A DNA stretch of 41,234 bases from a bacterium (GCA_024228395.1 JAAETM010000288.1:1-41234), one strand, 5' to 3'; positions 7,912 to 17,420 are shown, numbered from the stretch's first letter. Notes: generated by a model not told the origin, from the sequence alone. Program-made: numbers and translations.

Positions 7912-10488
7912 ATGGCGAACATCAAACGGGGGAATGGTGTGGGGGAATCGATTGACAAGGCACGAGCTAGCGGCCCGGTTGTGCCTGGATTGATCGAAAC
8001 CTTGAAGTCGAGCCATTGGGCCGAGCGCTTTGCCGCATGGAAGACACGGCCTGCGCGGGCTGGGGAAATGACCCCCTTTCCTGAGAGCTTGCACCCTGAG
8101 ATCAAAAGGGTCCTGACGGAACAGGGAATACTGGAACTTCGCAGCCACCAGGCGGAGGCCATCGAGCACATCCTGAATCGGGAGGACGTGTTGATCGCCA
8201 CGCCCACGGCCTCTGGAAAAACCCTCTGCTACACGCTCCCGATCCTGCAGCGCTTGCTCGAAACAGAAGGCCGTTCACGGGCTTTGTTCCTGTATCCGAC
8301 CAAAGCCCTGGCCCAGGACCAAACCGCGTCCCTGAGCACTCTCGTGGAGGCCCTGGGAACCGACTGGCACGCATCTACCTATGACGGGGATACGCCCGTG
8401 GAAGTGCGCAGGTCCGCCAGGGATCGGGGGCACATGATCCTCACCAACCCGCATATGCTGCACCAGGGGATCTTACCCAATCACGCCAAGTGGGCAGAGC
8501 TGTTCCGGGACTTAGAGTTCGTGGTGGTCGATGAGGTGCACTCCCTGTCCGGTGTTTTTGGATCGAGTGTGGCTTGCGTCTTGCGACGACTGATGCGTAT
8601 TGCGAGGCACTACGGAGCCAATCCTAATTTCATCGCCTGCTCAGCAACCCTGCGTGACGGAGCTGACCATGGTCGACGATTGTTTGGGCGGGAGATGCAC
8701 CTGGTTGAGAAGGATGGATCACCCGCAGGTTTGCAAACACTTGGGGTGTACAACCCCCCGCTGATCAATCCTGTGGCTGGCCTTCGGGCAAATGCCCTGG
8801 AGGAAGCGCGCGAGTTGGCCAAGGTGGTTTGCGGACCCGAGCACCAAGTGATCTTCTTCTGCGGTCGGCGAACGGCTGTGGAAGTGCTCACTCGGTATCT
8901 CAAGGAGAACTCCGCTGCCTTTAGATTGTTGCCGCATCACATTCGAGGGTACCGCGGCGGGTACCTCCCGAACTTGCGCAGGGAGATCGAAGGTGGACTG
9001 CGGAGTGGCGACGTGAAGGTGGTCGTTTCCACCAACGCGCTCGAGTTGGGCGTGGATATCGGCGCCCTGGACGTGGCCGTCCTGGTTGGTTATCCGGGAT
9101 CCCAGGCATCGTTCTGGCAGCGTGCGGGGCGCGTGGGACGTCGTGGCAATCCGAGCCTGGTGCTATTGCTGGCCCGCAGCGAACCCACCGATCAATTCCT
9201 GGTAGCCCATCCGGAATACCTCATGGGAGCTCCAAAGGAGCGTTTGGGCGTGGATGCTGATCAATGGGTCATCTTGTCCGAACAAATCAAGTGCGCGGCT
9301 TTTGAGCTACCCTTCCGGTTGGCTGATGACGGAGGGTTACGGAATGAGCCAGAGTTCGATGTGAGTGGAATGGCGCCCGAGATGCTCGAATACCTAGCGG
9401 ATGCATCGGGCTTCCTGCTGCGACGGGGCCAAACGTACTTCTGGATGGCAGAGGCCTATCCCGCCCAGGAGGTCTCACTGGCTGGCGGCGACCTGGACAA
9501 CGTGGTCATTCTGGAAGAGCGCACGGAAAAGGCCCTGGGCGAATGCGACCGGGAAAGCGCGTTGACCACTTGCCACGAAGGAGCGATCTATCAGGTTCAA
9601 GGCCGGACCTGGCGCATCGAGCGCTATGACCACATCAACCACCGCGCCTACGCCAAACCGGTGGAGTCGGACTATTTCACCGATGCGCAAACGGACACGG
9701 AGGTGCGAGTCTTGCGCTTGGAGCGTTGCGTGCAACGGCGTTTGGCGTCCGCACGGGTCTTGGACACCTCGGATGGGGAAGAGAACGCAACCTTGCAAGC
9801 GGGCGAAGATCTTTCTATTTGGACTGGCGAGGTGCACGTGACCACGGTGGCGACCATCTTCAAAAAGGTTCGTTTCTATACCCGCGAGAATGTGGGAGCT
9901 GGGCCCATCCAGCTACCGCCGGAGGAACTCGACACGGAGGCCTTCCTCATTACCCTTTCGGAAGTAAGCGCTGTGGAAATCGGGCTGGAGACGGGGTCGC
10001 GAGGAAGCGCATGGCGGGCATTCGGGCAGTTGCTGCGCCGAATGGCCTCCTTGCACATCCGCTGCAACGCCAGCGACTTGGGGATATCAAGCCACGTGCG
10101 CTCTCCATTCTTCGCGCGACCGACTCTCTTCCTCTATGACCGTGTGCAAGGCGGCGTGGGGCTCAGCAATCTGCTACTGGACGCCTTTCCAGAACTACTG
10201 GCCAGTGCGTTTGGGGTGGTGGATAATTGTGAATGCGTGGAGGGCTGTCCCGCATGCGTGGGGCCACGTGCCCAGGCGGGTCCCGAGGGAAAACAACTGG
10301 TGCGCTCTTTGCTTGTGCACTTCCTAAGGCAGGGGACGTGGACAGACATGGATGTGCAAGGGCAGGTGGGCCCCCTCGAGGAGGGCGAAATTCCTGGGCC
10401 CATGGAGGGTGGTCCTTTGATTCAGGGGGACTTTGGTCCCGAAGGTCATTTTCCGCGCGGTGTGCAAAGCGAGGACGTGCTCGAATGA
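7912..10488 (+). CDS. DEAD/DEAH-box helicase with DUF1998 zinc-binding domain, MrfA-like
   Basis: This 858-residue superfamily 2 helicase has Walker A TPTASGKT (97-104), the DEVH box in VVVDEVHSL, and motif VI QRAGRVGRRG. The C-terminal DUF1998 domain carries a CxC-x3-CxxC cluster (Cys 773, 775, 779, 782), which matches the four-cysteine motif of Bacillus subtilis MrfA (YprA). MrfA works with the exonuclease MrfB in repair of mitomycin-type DNA damage. The next gene, overlapping by ATGA, is an MrfB-like nuclease, which supports the assignment. It has a roughly 45-residue Gly/Pro/acidic tail beyond the usual end. A near-leaderless promoter precedes it. The repair role is inferred from homology and context. 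Confidence 0.9.
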   Translation: MANIKRGNGVGESIDKARASGPVVPGLIETLKSSHWAERFAAWKTRPARAGEMTPFPESLHPEIKRVLTEQGILELRSHQAEAIEHILNREDVLIATPTASGKTLCYTLPILQRLLETEGRSRALFLYPTKALAQDQTASLSTLVEALGTDWHASTYDGDTPVEVRRSARDRGHMILTNPHMLHQGILPNHAKWAELFRDLEFVVVDEVHSLSGVFGSSVACVLRRLMRIARHYGANPNFIACSATLRDGADHGRRLFGREMHLVEKDGSPAGLQTLGVYNPPLINPVAGLRANALEEARELAKVVCGPEHQVIFFCGRRTAVEVLTRYLKENSAAFRLLPHHIRGYRGGYLPNLRREIEGGLRSGDVKVVVSTNALELGVDIGALDVAVLVGYPGSQASFWQRAGRVGRRGNPSLVLLLARSEPTDQFLVAHPEYLMGAPKERLGVDADQWVILSEQIKCAAFELPFRLADDGGLRNEPEFDVSGMAPEMLEYLADASGFLLRRGQTYFWMAEAYPAQEVSLAGGDLDNVVILEERTEKALGECDRESALTTCHEGAIYQVQGRTWRIERYDHINHRAYAKPVESDYFTDAQTDTEVRVLRLERCVQRRLASARVLDTSDGEENATLQAGEDLSIWTGEVHVTTVATIFKKVRFYTRENVGAGPIQLPPEELDTEAFLITLSEVSAVEIGLETGSRGSAWRAFGQLLRRMASLHIRCNASDLGISSHVRSPFFARPTLFLYDRVQGGVGLSNLLLDAFPELLASAFGVVDNCECVEGCPACVGPRAQAGPEGKQLVRSLLVHFLRQGTWTDMDVQGQVGPLEEGEIPGPMEGGPLIQGDFGPEGHFPRGVQSEDVLE

Positions 10489-11921
10489 AACCGGACAAGG
10501 GTGGCAAGTCCCAATTTGCCAGGAAACTCGCACGGTTGCGCCGTGAGGGCAACACCGCGAGCACGCGTGGTTTCGGGGACGGTGCAGTGCTTGGTTCTGA
10601 TGAGTCGTCGCGGCCCCGTGCCATACCCACCACCAAGTCCATGCCGATATGGGTACGCAAGCGTTTGGAAGCCAGCAGGCGAGGCGGGACTCCTGGTAGC
10701 ACACCGCCAGTCTCCAGCGTGCCTCGCTTGAACGGCCGACCCGATGAACTGCAATGCGCCCCCGATGGCGCCTACTGGTTCCGCAGGCGCTTGTACCCAG
10801 TCGATTATGTGCATGGGGAGTGGGCTCTAGGGCGCGCCTTGGGCGCTGACAACAAGAACTTTGAGCTGCTTTCGGGGGACAAGGGGCTGCGCTCACTGAA
10901 TAGCACCAAGGCTGTTTACTTGGATACTGAAACGACCGGGCTGTCGGGCGGAGCAGGTGTTTTTGTCTATATGGTTGGCCTGGCCAGTTTTACCGAAAAG
11001 GGCCTGGAGGTGTGGCAAGGTTTCATGGATGGTCCCGAGCAAGAGGCCGCATTGCTGCGGGAAGTCGCACATCGAATTTCCAGCAGTGGGGGAGTCGTTT
11101 CTTTTTTCGGCAAGTCTTTCGACCGACACCGGCTGCAGGACAAAATGAGTGTGCACGGTATTGAATCGCCATTCGTCGACCTGCCGCACTTGGATCTGTA
11201 CCACCCCCTTCGCCGATTGCACCGGGGGGTGTATGCGAATTCGCGGTTGCAAACCATGGAGCGCGTCCTTTGTGGTTTGCATCGCTCTGACGACCTGCCG
11301 GGGTCCTTGGCCCCGGAGGCTTGGTTTGATTACCTGGGAAAGCGGGCCCACCGGCTGGAGGGCGTCTTCCGACACAATTGTGATGATGTGCTTTCCCTCG
11401 TCACACTCTTGGCTTGGCTTTCCGAAGTGGACTCGCGCGAGTTCCTAGGGCAGTCCGTAAGGGAGGAAGCCGCACGGGAGTTGGCCCTTTGTGAAGCCCT
11501 GGTAGGTCGCAAGGATTTTGAATTGGCCTTGGATCGATTGCAGTCCTTTCTAGATCGATTTGGGTTGGATCCTGACCCGTTGGGGAATGGTGAATTATCC
11601 ACTCCTGAAGCGAGCAGCCTCTGGTTGTTGCAGGCGGAGGCGCTTCGGCGACTAAGGCGAGGGGGCGATGCTTTGGCTAGTTTGCAGCCATTGCTGCGTG
11701 GTCGAGTCCCCGACGTTCATCGGGTGCGGGCCCGGGCACTGGCTTCCAAGATTCTGGAGCGCGAGCTTCGAGACCATGGCGGCGCAATTCAAATGTGCTC
11801 GCTGGCGTTGGAGGACTTTGCGAAACTTCGCACCTTCGGTGGAAGGCTGGCGCTGGAGCGTGACGTGAACAAGCGCGCCTGCCGTTTGGCTGAAAAGCAG
11901 CGGAAGGCGACTCTTTCTTAG
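10485..11921 (+). CDS. Ribonuclease H-like 3-prime exonuclease with TPR tail, MrfB-like (YprB family)
   Basis: This 478-residue protein has a variable basic N-terminus, an RNase H-like/DnaQ-type exonuclease domain and a helical TPR-like C-terminus (about residues 325-475). Candidate metal ligands are D147 and E149 in YLDTETTGL, D213 in GKSFDRHRL and H297/D301 in HNCDDVLSL, the DEDDh arrangement. The pre-domain YPVDYVHG stretch is also typical of YprB proteins. The ATG at 10485 overlaps the helicase stop, so the two are coupled. In Bacillus subtilis the equivalent pair MrfA-MrfB handles mitomycin-type damage. The gene ends in a four-base overlap (TTAG) with the convergent purN stop. Confidence 0.85.
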   Translation: MKPDKGGKSQFARKLARLRREGNTASTRGFGDGAVLGSDESSRPRAIPTTKSMPIWVRKRLEASRRGGTPGSTPPVSSVPRLNGRPDELQCAPDGAYWFRRRLYPVDYVHGEWALGRALGADNKNFELLSGDKGLRSLNSTKAVYLDTETTGLSGGAGVFVYMVGLASFTEKGLEVWQGFMDGPEQEAALLREVAHRISSSGGVVSFFGKSFDRHRLQDKMSVHGIESPFVDLPHLDLYHPLRRLHRGVYANSRLQTMERVLCGLHRSDDLPGSLAPEAWFDYLGKRAHRLEGVFRHNCDDVLSLVTLLAWLSEVDSREFLGQSVREEAARELALCEALVGRKDFELALDRLQSFLDRFGLDPDPLGNGELSTPEASSLWLLQAEALRRLRRGGDALASLQPLLRGRVPDVHRVRARALASKILERELRDHGGAIQMCSLALEDFAKLRTFGGRLALERDVNKRACRLAEKQRKATLS

Positions 11922-12535
11922 CGCTCCGACTCCGCCATGCGGGCGAGATGCATGCGGATGGCTTCTGGGTAGGCGATGAGCTCCTGCTCAAACACGCGCG
12001 ATGCCAAAGTGTCGGAATCATCGCTTGCATGAACTTTGCAGCTGCGTTGGACCAGGATGGGCCCGTTGTCAAAAACGTTGTCGACATAGTGCACGGTGCA
12101 CCCGCTGAGCGTGCAGCCTCTCTTGATGACTGCGGCATGCACATGGCGTCCGTAATACCCCGCTCCGCCAAAGGCGGGCAAAAGGGAAGGGTGAATATTG
12201 AGTACCCTGTTTTCCCACCGGGCAGGGATCGGCAGGAAGCGGAGGAATCCAGCCAAGATCACCGTTTGAACACCACGTTCCTCAAGCATGGCGAAGATCA
12301 TTTCGCCATAGGCTTCAGGGCTTAGGTCACGCGCGGGGTCGGGGACTTCAACGGGGATATTCCAATGGCCCGCAAACTGCAAGGCCCCGACGCCGGCCCG
12401 AGAAGAGATGCAAAGGCATATTTCGATGGGCAGTTCTCCGGAGGATGCCAGTTGGGCCAGGTGATTGAGGTGTCTACCTGTTCCGGAAACCATGACCGCC
12501 ACGGGGAGGCGGGTTTGTTGGGTTGGCTTGGGCAT
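11918..12535 (-). CDS. purN: Phosphoribosylglycinamide formyltransferase (GAR transformylase)
   Basis: PurN transfers a formyl group from 10-formyltetrahydrofolate to GAR in purine synthesis. The 205-residue length fits. Catalytic residues are present: N113 and H115 in NIHPSLLP, and D156 in VHYVDNVFDNGPI, equivalent to Asn106, His108 and Asp144 of the E. coli enzyme. The N-terminal phosphate-binding loop is VSGTGRHLNHL; SGTG followed by R-H instead of the common S-N is a small variation. It starts 12 bases after the stop of the PNP-like gene, and the two probably form one operon. The stop codon overlaps that of the convergent MrfB-like gene. Confidence 0.93.
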   Translation of the reverse strand: MPKPTQQTRLPVAVMVSGTGRHLNHLAQLASSGELPIEICLCISSRAGVGALQFAGHWNIPVEVPDPARDLSPEAYGEMIFAMLEERGVQTVILAGFLRFLPIPARWENRVLNIHPSLLPAFGGAGYYGRHVHAAVIKRGCTLSGCTVHYVDNVFDNGPILVQRSCKVHASDDSDTLASRVFEQELIAYPEAIRMHLARMAESER

Positions 12536-12547
12536 GGTGAATGCTGT

Positions 12548-13444
12548 CTAGACTTCGTGCTCAAGCTCTTGAGCCACTTGGTGTAGATCTGGGATGAGTC
12601 GCATGAGCAGATCTTCTAAAAGGGGCGCGCACTTTTCTGCGGCTTCCAAGAGATCGGGCATGCGCATCCTGCCATGGCCGGAATCTGTGATGCAGGTGAG
12701 GGCGACGAGGGCCAAACCCGCATGGGCCGCAGCAATCCAGGGGGCTGCGCAATCCTGGATAGCCACGTCCGCAGGTGTGCCCGACAGCCACTGAAGTTCG
12801 GCTGGCGTGGTGCTGCTCGGCCCTTGAAGGCACACAGCGACAGCTTCTACCAGCATGGGCCCCAATTCCAGTAGCAGGTCGGAAGCCAGAAGGCGCAAGC
12901 CAGGATGATGGAGCCTGGTTTGATCGGGAAAGAGAGGACCCAGGCGGGTGGGACCGAGACCCAACAAGGGGGTGTGTCCAGAAAGGTTGATGTGATCTGA
13001 GACTGCAACCAAAGATCCAACGGGCAGGGAGGCCCTGAGCGAGGTACCTGCGGAGGTGTGAACCATGGTCTTTGCTCCAGCAGCTGCGGCAAGCCAAACG
13101 GGAAAAGCGCGCTCCCATGCAGGCCGTTCGGGACCACCGCCGGTGCCGAATTGAAGGGGGCCGGGCGCGTCTTCCAAGAGCCAAATGCAGCAGCTTTTGG
13201 AACCGGTCGAATGCTGCGCCACAAGCAAGGTCACCTCATGCCAAATGGCGGGAACGCCTGGTACCTCATGCAAGGGGAAGCTGTGCGTGATGCCAAGGGA
13301 ACCGCCCAAAGTCCCCAGGCCCGTTCCAAGGAGGAACAGGCAATCGGGTGACAGCACACCCCGCTCCCCGATGCTCTGCAGCGCCTCAGAGACAGCATCG
13401 TCCAGGTTGATAGATACCATTTGTAGTGTATGGAAAAGAGCCAT
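12548..13444 (-). CDS. Purine nucleoside phosphorylase family protein with degenerate active site
   Basis: This 298-residue protein keeps the backbone of the trimeric PNP family: LLGTGLG (39-44), SDHINLSGHTPLLG (149-162) and GPSSTTPAE (208-216), ending with the helical C-terminus. Many catalytic positions are changed. The GRxHxYEG phosphate/ribose motif is absent, the TNAAG motif reads HTSAG, the purine-binding Glu of GPxYETPAE is Thr, and the Asn of ITN is Asp (ITDSG, 252-255). It may have a different substrate or no catalytic activity. It precedes purN by 12 bases, a purine context. The start could also be the ATG at residue 9; neither start has a good Shine-Dalgarno. Confidence 0.75.
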   Translation of the reverse strand: MALFHTLQMVSINLDDAVSEALQSIGERGVLSPDCLFLLGTGLGTLGGSLGITHSFPLHEVPGVPAIWHEVTLLVAQHSTGSKSCCIWLLEDAPGPLQFGTGGGPERPAWERAFPVWLAAAAGAKTMVHTSAGTSLRASLPVGSLVAVSDHINLSGHTPLLGLGPTRLGPLFPDQTRLHHPGLRLLASDLLLELGPMLVEAVAVCLQGPSSTTPAELQWLSGTPADVAIQDCAAPWIAAAHAGLALVALTCITDSGHGRMRMPDLLEAAEKCAPLLEDLLMRLIPDLHQVAQELEHEV

Positions 13445-13618
13445 GCTGGCCCGCCAGCAGGCAGATTAGCAGGTTATGGGGTGTTCAGGCCAAGGAACTA
13501 TCTCGGAAAGGAGAACCATTTGGGAAATCAGAATTCAGTTGAAGAATGAGGTCTTAAATCGTCGAGGAGGGGTGGGGAACGACCCAAACGGCAACTTCCT
13601 GATGGGCACAATTACGAA

Positions 13619-14538
13619 ATGCAACGCATAGGGAGCTCCGCAAAGGTGGGGCTCCCATTTTTTTCTGAAGCCATGGGTTGCTGCGATAGCGTTATAAGGT
13701 CGATTCGTCCGGTGCAGCGAATTCCCTCTTCCACCTCCAACTTGCTGAAATTGTTGCAGCGCGAAGAGTTGGACTCGGATGGGGTTTGCAAGGCGATCAC
13801 GGTTGATCCAGTGTTGGCTGGGCTTGTGTCAGGAGTGGCAAATTCCGTGCTCATTGTGTGTCGCGTGGAAATCGCCTCCATCCGCGGAGCGCTGCAGCAC
13901 TTGGGACACAAGCGATTGATCGCAACCGTGTTGACGCCGCAGTTGGGCCGCGCATGGCCGACCCGGTGGTGACCTGCTGCGACGTCTTACCTGGCAGCCT
14001 GTGGGAGCAGAGCATTGTAGTGGCATTGGCCGCTGAAGAATTGGTAAAGCAAGCTGGATGGAAGAACCCGGCGGATGCACTCACAGCCGGACTCTTTGCG
14101 AATGTCGGCAAGCTAGGCTTTGCCAGTACATCAGGAGTACCTGTTGAGACCTTGGTTGGAGGCAGGCCCGAAGGGGCTATGCCAATGGACAAGACGAAAC
14201 GAATGCTCCTAAAAATCGGCCATGGGGAGGCCTGAGCGATACTGCTTGAGGACTGGGGAATGCCAGCATCCGTTGTGGAACCGGTCCGTTGGCAGTATCA
14301 ACCCGAGCGATGTACCATCGAATACCAGGTCTTAGCCCACGCGGTTCATGTGGCTGGCCACCTGCAGCGACAGATCTACACTGCGAGGGGCGACGACGAA
14401 GATCCCGCGCTATTGAAGAGGGGGAGCATGCGGGGGCTTTGTCTGAGAGACCACGACCTGGACTTGGTCATAGCCCATGCCGAAAGCAAGATCGACGAGG
14501 TGCTGCGAGCCTTCAACTTTCGGCGTCACGCAGCTTGA
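13619..14538 (+). pseudogene. Broken HDOD-domain gene
   Basis: Three pieces of one HDOD signalling domain are visible. Frame 13619-13972 gives the N-terminal part (SSTSNLLKLLQRE, VDPVLAGLVSGVANS, IRGALQHLGHKRL). The middle continues one frame over from about 13950 (LWEQSIVVALAAEELVK, DALTAGLFANVGKLGF). The C-terminal part continues in that frame after an in-frame TGA at 14233-14235 (ILLEDWGMPASVVEPV). A frameshift near 13940-13975 and the TGA (GGA to TGA would restore a typical Gly) therefore interrupt the domain. The true 5-prime end is uncertain. Two independent lesions argue for a decaying gene rather than one sequencing error. It converges on the kinase gene. Confidence 0.75.
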
Positions 14539-14587
14539 CGTCAGGCATGCCCGGCCCAGAGAACGAACGGGCGTGGCGGGTTTCTAA

Positions 14588-17389
14588 TCATTCGCTTTTT
14601 CCCGAACCAGTGGCCGATTCGTTCTGGTCCCGTAACGGAAGGGAACCACCGTCACTAAGAAGCAAGAGCAAGAGCGATCCCCTGCCAATATCGAACGAGC
14701 GCTCGAAGTAACCAGCGGCGGCGCCGTAGTCCCGGGAACTGTAGGCCTGAAGCCCCATGACCACCGCTTCGGCTGTGCGGGCTTCAATCGCTAAGGCGAT
14801 TTGGCCAGCATCTGTTTGCCCGACTGTCGCCCTGGATAGAATATCGAGCACATCTTGCACCTCGCCTTCGGAGAAGCGTGCATTGCTCGATTGCACGAAC
14901 ATTTCTTGGACCTGGTCCAGGACAGTAAGAATGGCTTGGATGCGATACAGACTGGCCAGGCCTTCCTGCTCCTGGGGGGTCAACGGTCTTTGGATGCGGT
15001 TTTCAAACAGGGAACGTAAGTCGCGTTCGCGGGCAAGGAAACTGGCAAGGGGGATGCGCTCCCCATCGAGCGAGACCCACTGCGAATGCACATTGGTCAC
15101 GGGCAGATTTCTCGGCCGCGAGGACCTGGGGTCCAAGGCGTTGGTGTGGCGCCATTGGCCCGACCCATGGCTCGATCTCCAGGCCTGCAGGTACGCTTGA
15201 CAATTGGCCAGGTCCCGGTCCAGGCCTGCGACCCAGCCACGGCCCGGCTCAGAACGCATTTTGGTCAGAGAATCTTTGAGGCGGCGGCGGGCATCAGCCA
15301 GGTTGAACTGGGCCAATTCCGACCTCAAACCAGAGGTGTGCCCGAGCATGGCTCCAAGGCTCGTGCGATCCTGGCTCCTGGTTAGCACTCCCCATTCGGC
15401 AGCCAGGCGCGGGATATCTTCGAGTAAGACAGACAACTCTTGCACGCGCGATTGCAAATTGAGAAGTTCGCTGGGTGCTTGTCCCTTTTGAGTGAGCACG
15501 CTCAGATCCAAAGCCAAACTGGGTGCGAACGCTTCGGTTTGCTCGGTGAGTTGGGTCTTCGCTTCGCTGAATTGGCCTTGAGCAGCAAGCACGCGGGCAG
15601 CGTTCAGCGTGTCCTGGAGGTACGTATTCCCTTCTGCGAGCAGGGAGCGCAGTGTACGACTGCGCTGGATTTGGAACTCCAGCAATCCATCGCCAGTGAG
15701 GGATGACTGGTATGCCAGCACGGCTTGCAGCACCTCGTGCTGCGGAACCTCGCCCGGGACCCAGTGGGCGAGCTCCAAGAGCCGTGTGACTTCATCCGCA
15801 AGTGCCTGCGCAGCTTGCTCGGTTTCCCGCTGGACGCTTCGGCCACGCTCCTCCAAAGAACCCGCGAGGGCCAACGCGGTATCGGCGCTGTTGCTGCCGC
15901 GGAATTCCTGGGCGAAGAAGCGTAGCTTCTTGATACGCTCCTCGTCACTGAGCTCGAGCTCTTGTAATCCCTTAAAACGCTCCTGGGCGCGCAATTCGAA
16001 CTCGGACCCAAGGTCGCCTGCAACAGCATTGCCCGGCTCCCCATCTTGAACCACCGCAAACGAAAAGGCGGGGTCTCCCATTTGGGTGGACACCTCAGGG
16101 GTTCCACCTGTGGAAGGTCCTTGAACGTTCCCCGGTGCATGGTTTGGCGATGCATCATCCGGCCGGCTGATGTCCCAGGCGAGGTAAGCAGCGGCGAGCA
16201 CCAACGGCCCGGCCAGAAGCAGCGCGGTCCTGCGCCCTTTGCCTGGGGTCATTTGACTCGGCAGGCCCAGGGAAAGGTTTAGGCGGTCGATACGCTCCTG
16301 AACTTCCTTGGCCGTCTGCGGCCGCATGGCGGGGTCCTTCGCCATGAGGTCCAGAATGAGCTGCGAGACTTGCTGTGGGATTTCCTCGTCATGCTCGCTC
16401 GGGGATTGGGGTTCGGTGGTCAAGGCGGAGCGCAGAATCTCCTTGGTGCTCGAGCCTTGATAGGGGGTGGCGCCAGTTGCGACTTGATAGGCCGTGGCGC
16501 CCAGGGAGTACAAGTCGCCTTGCGAGCCAGGCTTGCCGCCTTTGATGACCTCGGGGGCCAGGAAGTGTGGAGTGCCCATGGCCGGGCCGCCGTCGTGTTC
16601 CTCGGAAAGGTCCATCACCAAACCCAGGTCCGCGAGTTTCGTCACACCTGTTTCAGTCAGCATCAAGTTGGCTGGTTTGATGTCACGGTGTACCAGCGCG
16701 CGACTCTCCGCAAAGGCCAACGCCTTGGCCGCATCCGACATCATGCGAAGGGTTTGGCGCCATGAGAGTGGTCCGCGCTTTGCGAGGCGGTCGGCGAGGC
16801 TACCTTCCGCCATGTATTCCATGGACAGATAGTGCACGGAACCGGCGGAGCCCACGTCGAACACGGTGACCACGTTGGGGTGGGCCAGCGCAGCGGCGGC
16901 ACGGGCTTCAGACTCAAAGCGTTGCACGACCTTGGCATCGTGGCTCAGTTCAGGAGCCAAAACCTTCATGGCCACTTGCCGTTGCAAGCTGGATTGCGTT
17001 GCAAGATAGACAACGCCTCCAGCTCCCCGGCCCACCTCGCGATCGACCTCAAAACCAGGGATCGAAGGTAGCGAGTTGGCAGAGGTCGAGCTCCCATCGG
17101 AGAGCCAGATGCTCACCGGTCCGACGTCCAGTCGCTGACCATGTTTCAGCGCGCAAACCGTGATGGGGGCGCCGTCAAGCTGGGTTCCGGCGCTGGATCC
17201 CAAATCGGTGACCCGTACCTGTTGTTCTTGCACCTCGATAACGCAATGCACGGGGGCCACTTCGAGGGCGGGCAATACCAGATCGGCACGCTGGGGATCC
17301 GAGCCCAGAATCCACCTGGGTTTGGAGCCCAGGGAGATCGGCTTGGGGCCCAAGGAGGGGATGTCGAGGTGGGGAGGATGTTCGGTCAC
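14588..17389 (-). CDS. FHA-domain Ser/Thr protein kinase with one membrane segment
   Basis: This 933-residue protein has an FHA-like domain (about 25-98), a Hanks-type kinase domain (113-370), a membrane helix (about 388-406) and a roughly 520-residue extracytoplasmic, largely helical part. Kinase residues look intact: glycine loop GRGAGGVVYLA, K142, E161, HRDIKPAN (234-241), DLG in place of DFG (254-256) and APE (278-280), so activity is likely. The FHA domain lacks the usual phosphothreonine contacts: LGS for IGR, APVH for SRxH, SSAGT for SxNGT. The GTG start at 17389 is 31 bases after the YggS-type gene, making it the last gene of a tilS operon. The ligand sensed outside is unknown. Confidence 0.9.
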   Translation of the reverse strand: MTEHPPHLDIPSLGPKPISLGSKPRWILGSDPQRADLVLPALEVAPVHCVIEVQEQQVRVTDLGSSAGTQLDGAPITVCALKHGQRLDVGPVSIWLSDGSSTSANSLPSIPGFEVDREVGRGAGGVVYLATQSSLQRQVAMKVLAPELSHDAKVVQRFESEARAAAALAHPNVVTVFDVGSAGSVHYLSMEYMAEGSLADRLAKRGPLSWRQTLRMMSDAAKALAFAESRALVHRDIKPANLMLTETGVTKLADLGLVMDLSEEHDGGPAMGTPHFLAPEVIKGGKPGSQGDLYSLGATAYQVATGATPYQGSSTKEILRSALTTEPQSPSEHDEEIPQQVSQLILDLMAKDPAMRPQTAKEVQERIDRLNLSLGLPSQMTPGKGRRTALLLAGPLVLAAAYLAWDISRPDDASPNHAPGNVQGPSTGGTPEVSTQMGDPAFSFAVVQDGEPGNAVAGDLGSEFELRAQERFKGLQELELSDEERIKKLRFFAQEFRGSNSADTALALAGSLEERGRSVQRETEQAAQALADEVTRLLELAHWVPGEVPQHEVLQAVLAYQSSLTGDGLLEFQIQRSRTLRSLLAEGNTYLQDTLNAARVLAAQGQFSEAKTQLTEQTEAFAPSLALDLSVLTQKGQAPSELLNLQSRVQELSVLLEDIPRLAAEWGVLTRSQDRTSLGAMLGHTSGLRSELAQFNLADARRRLKDSLTKMRSEPGRGWVAGLDRDLANCQAYLQAWRSSHGSGQWRHTNALDPRSSRPRNLPVTNVHSQWVSLDGERIPLASFLARERDLRSLFENRIQRPLTPQEQEGLASLYRIQAILTVLDQVQEMFVQSSNARFSEGEVQDVLDILSRATVGQTDAGQIALAIEARTAEAVVMGLQAYSSRDYGAAAGYFERSFDIGRGSLLLLLLSDGGSLPLRDQNESATGSGKSE

Positions 17390-17420
17390 GGGGCAAGGCT
17401 TCGGCTTCGGGTCCGAAATA

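Noticed and set aside
13518..13548. Short frame after AAGGAG before the HDOD pseudogene
   Set aside because: It closes after a few codons in one frame; a longer ATT-initiated frame has no motif, so the true 5-prime end remains unknown.
14233..14235. TGA in the HDOD frame as a recoded codon (selenocysteine or Trp)
   Set aside because: A frameshift interrupts the same gene, the expected residue is Gly, no hairpin of the selenocysteine type is evident, and other genes here use TGA as stop.
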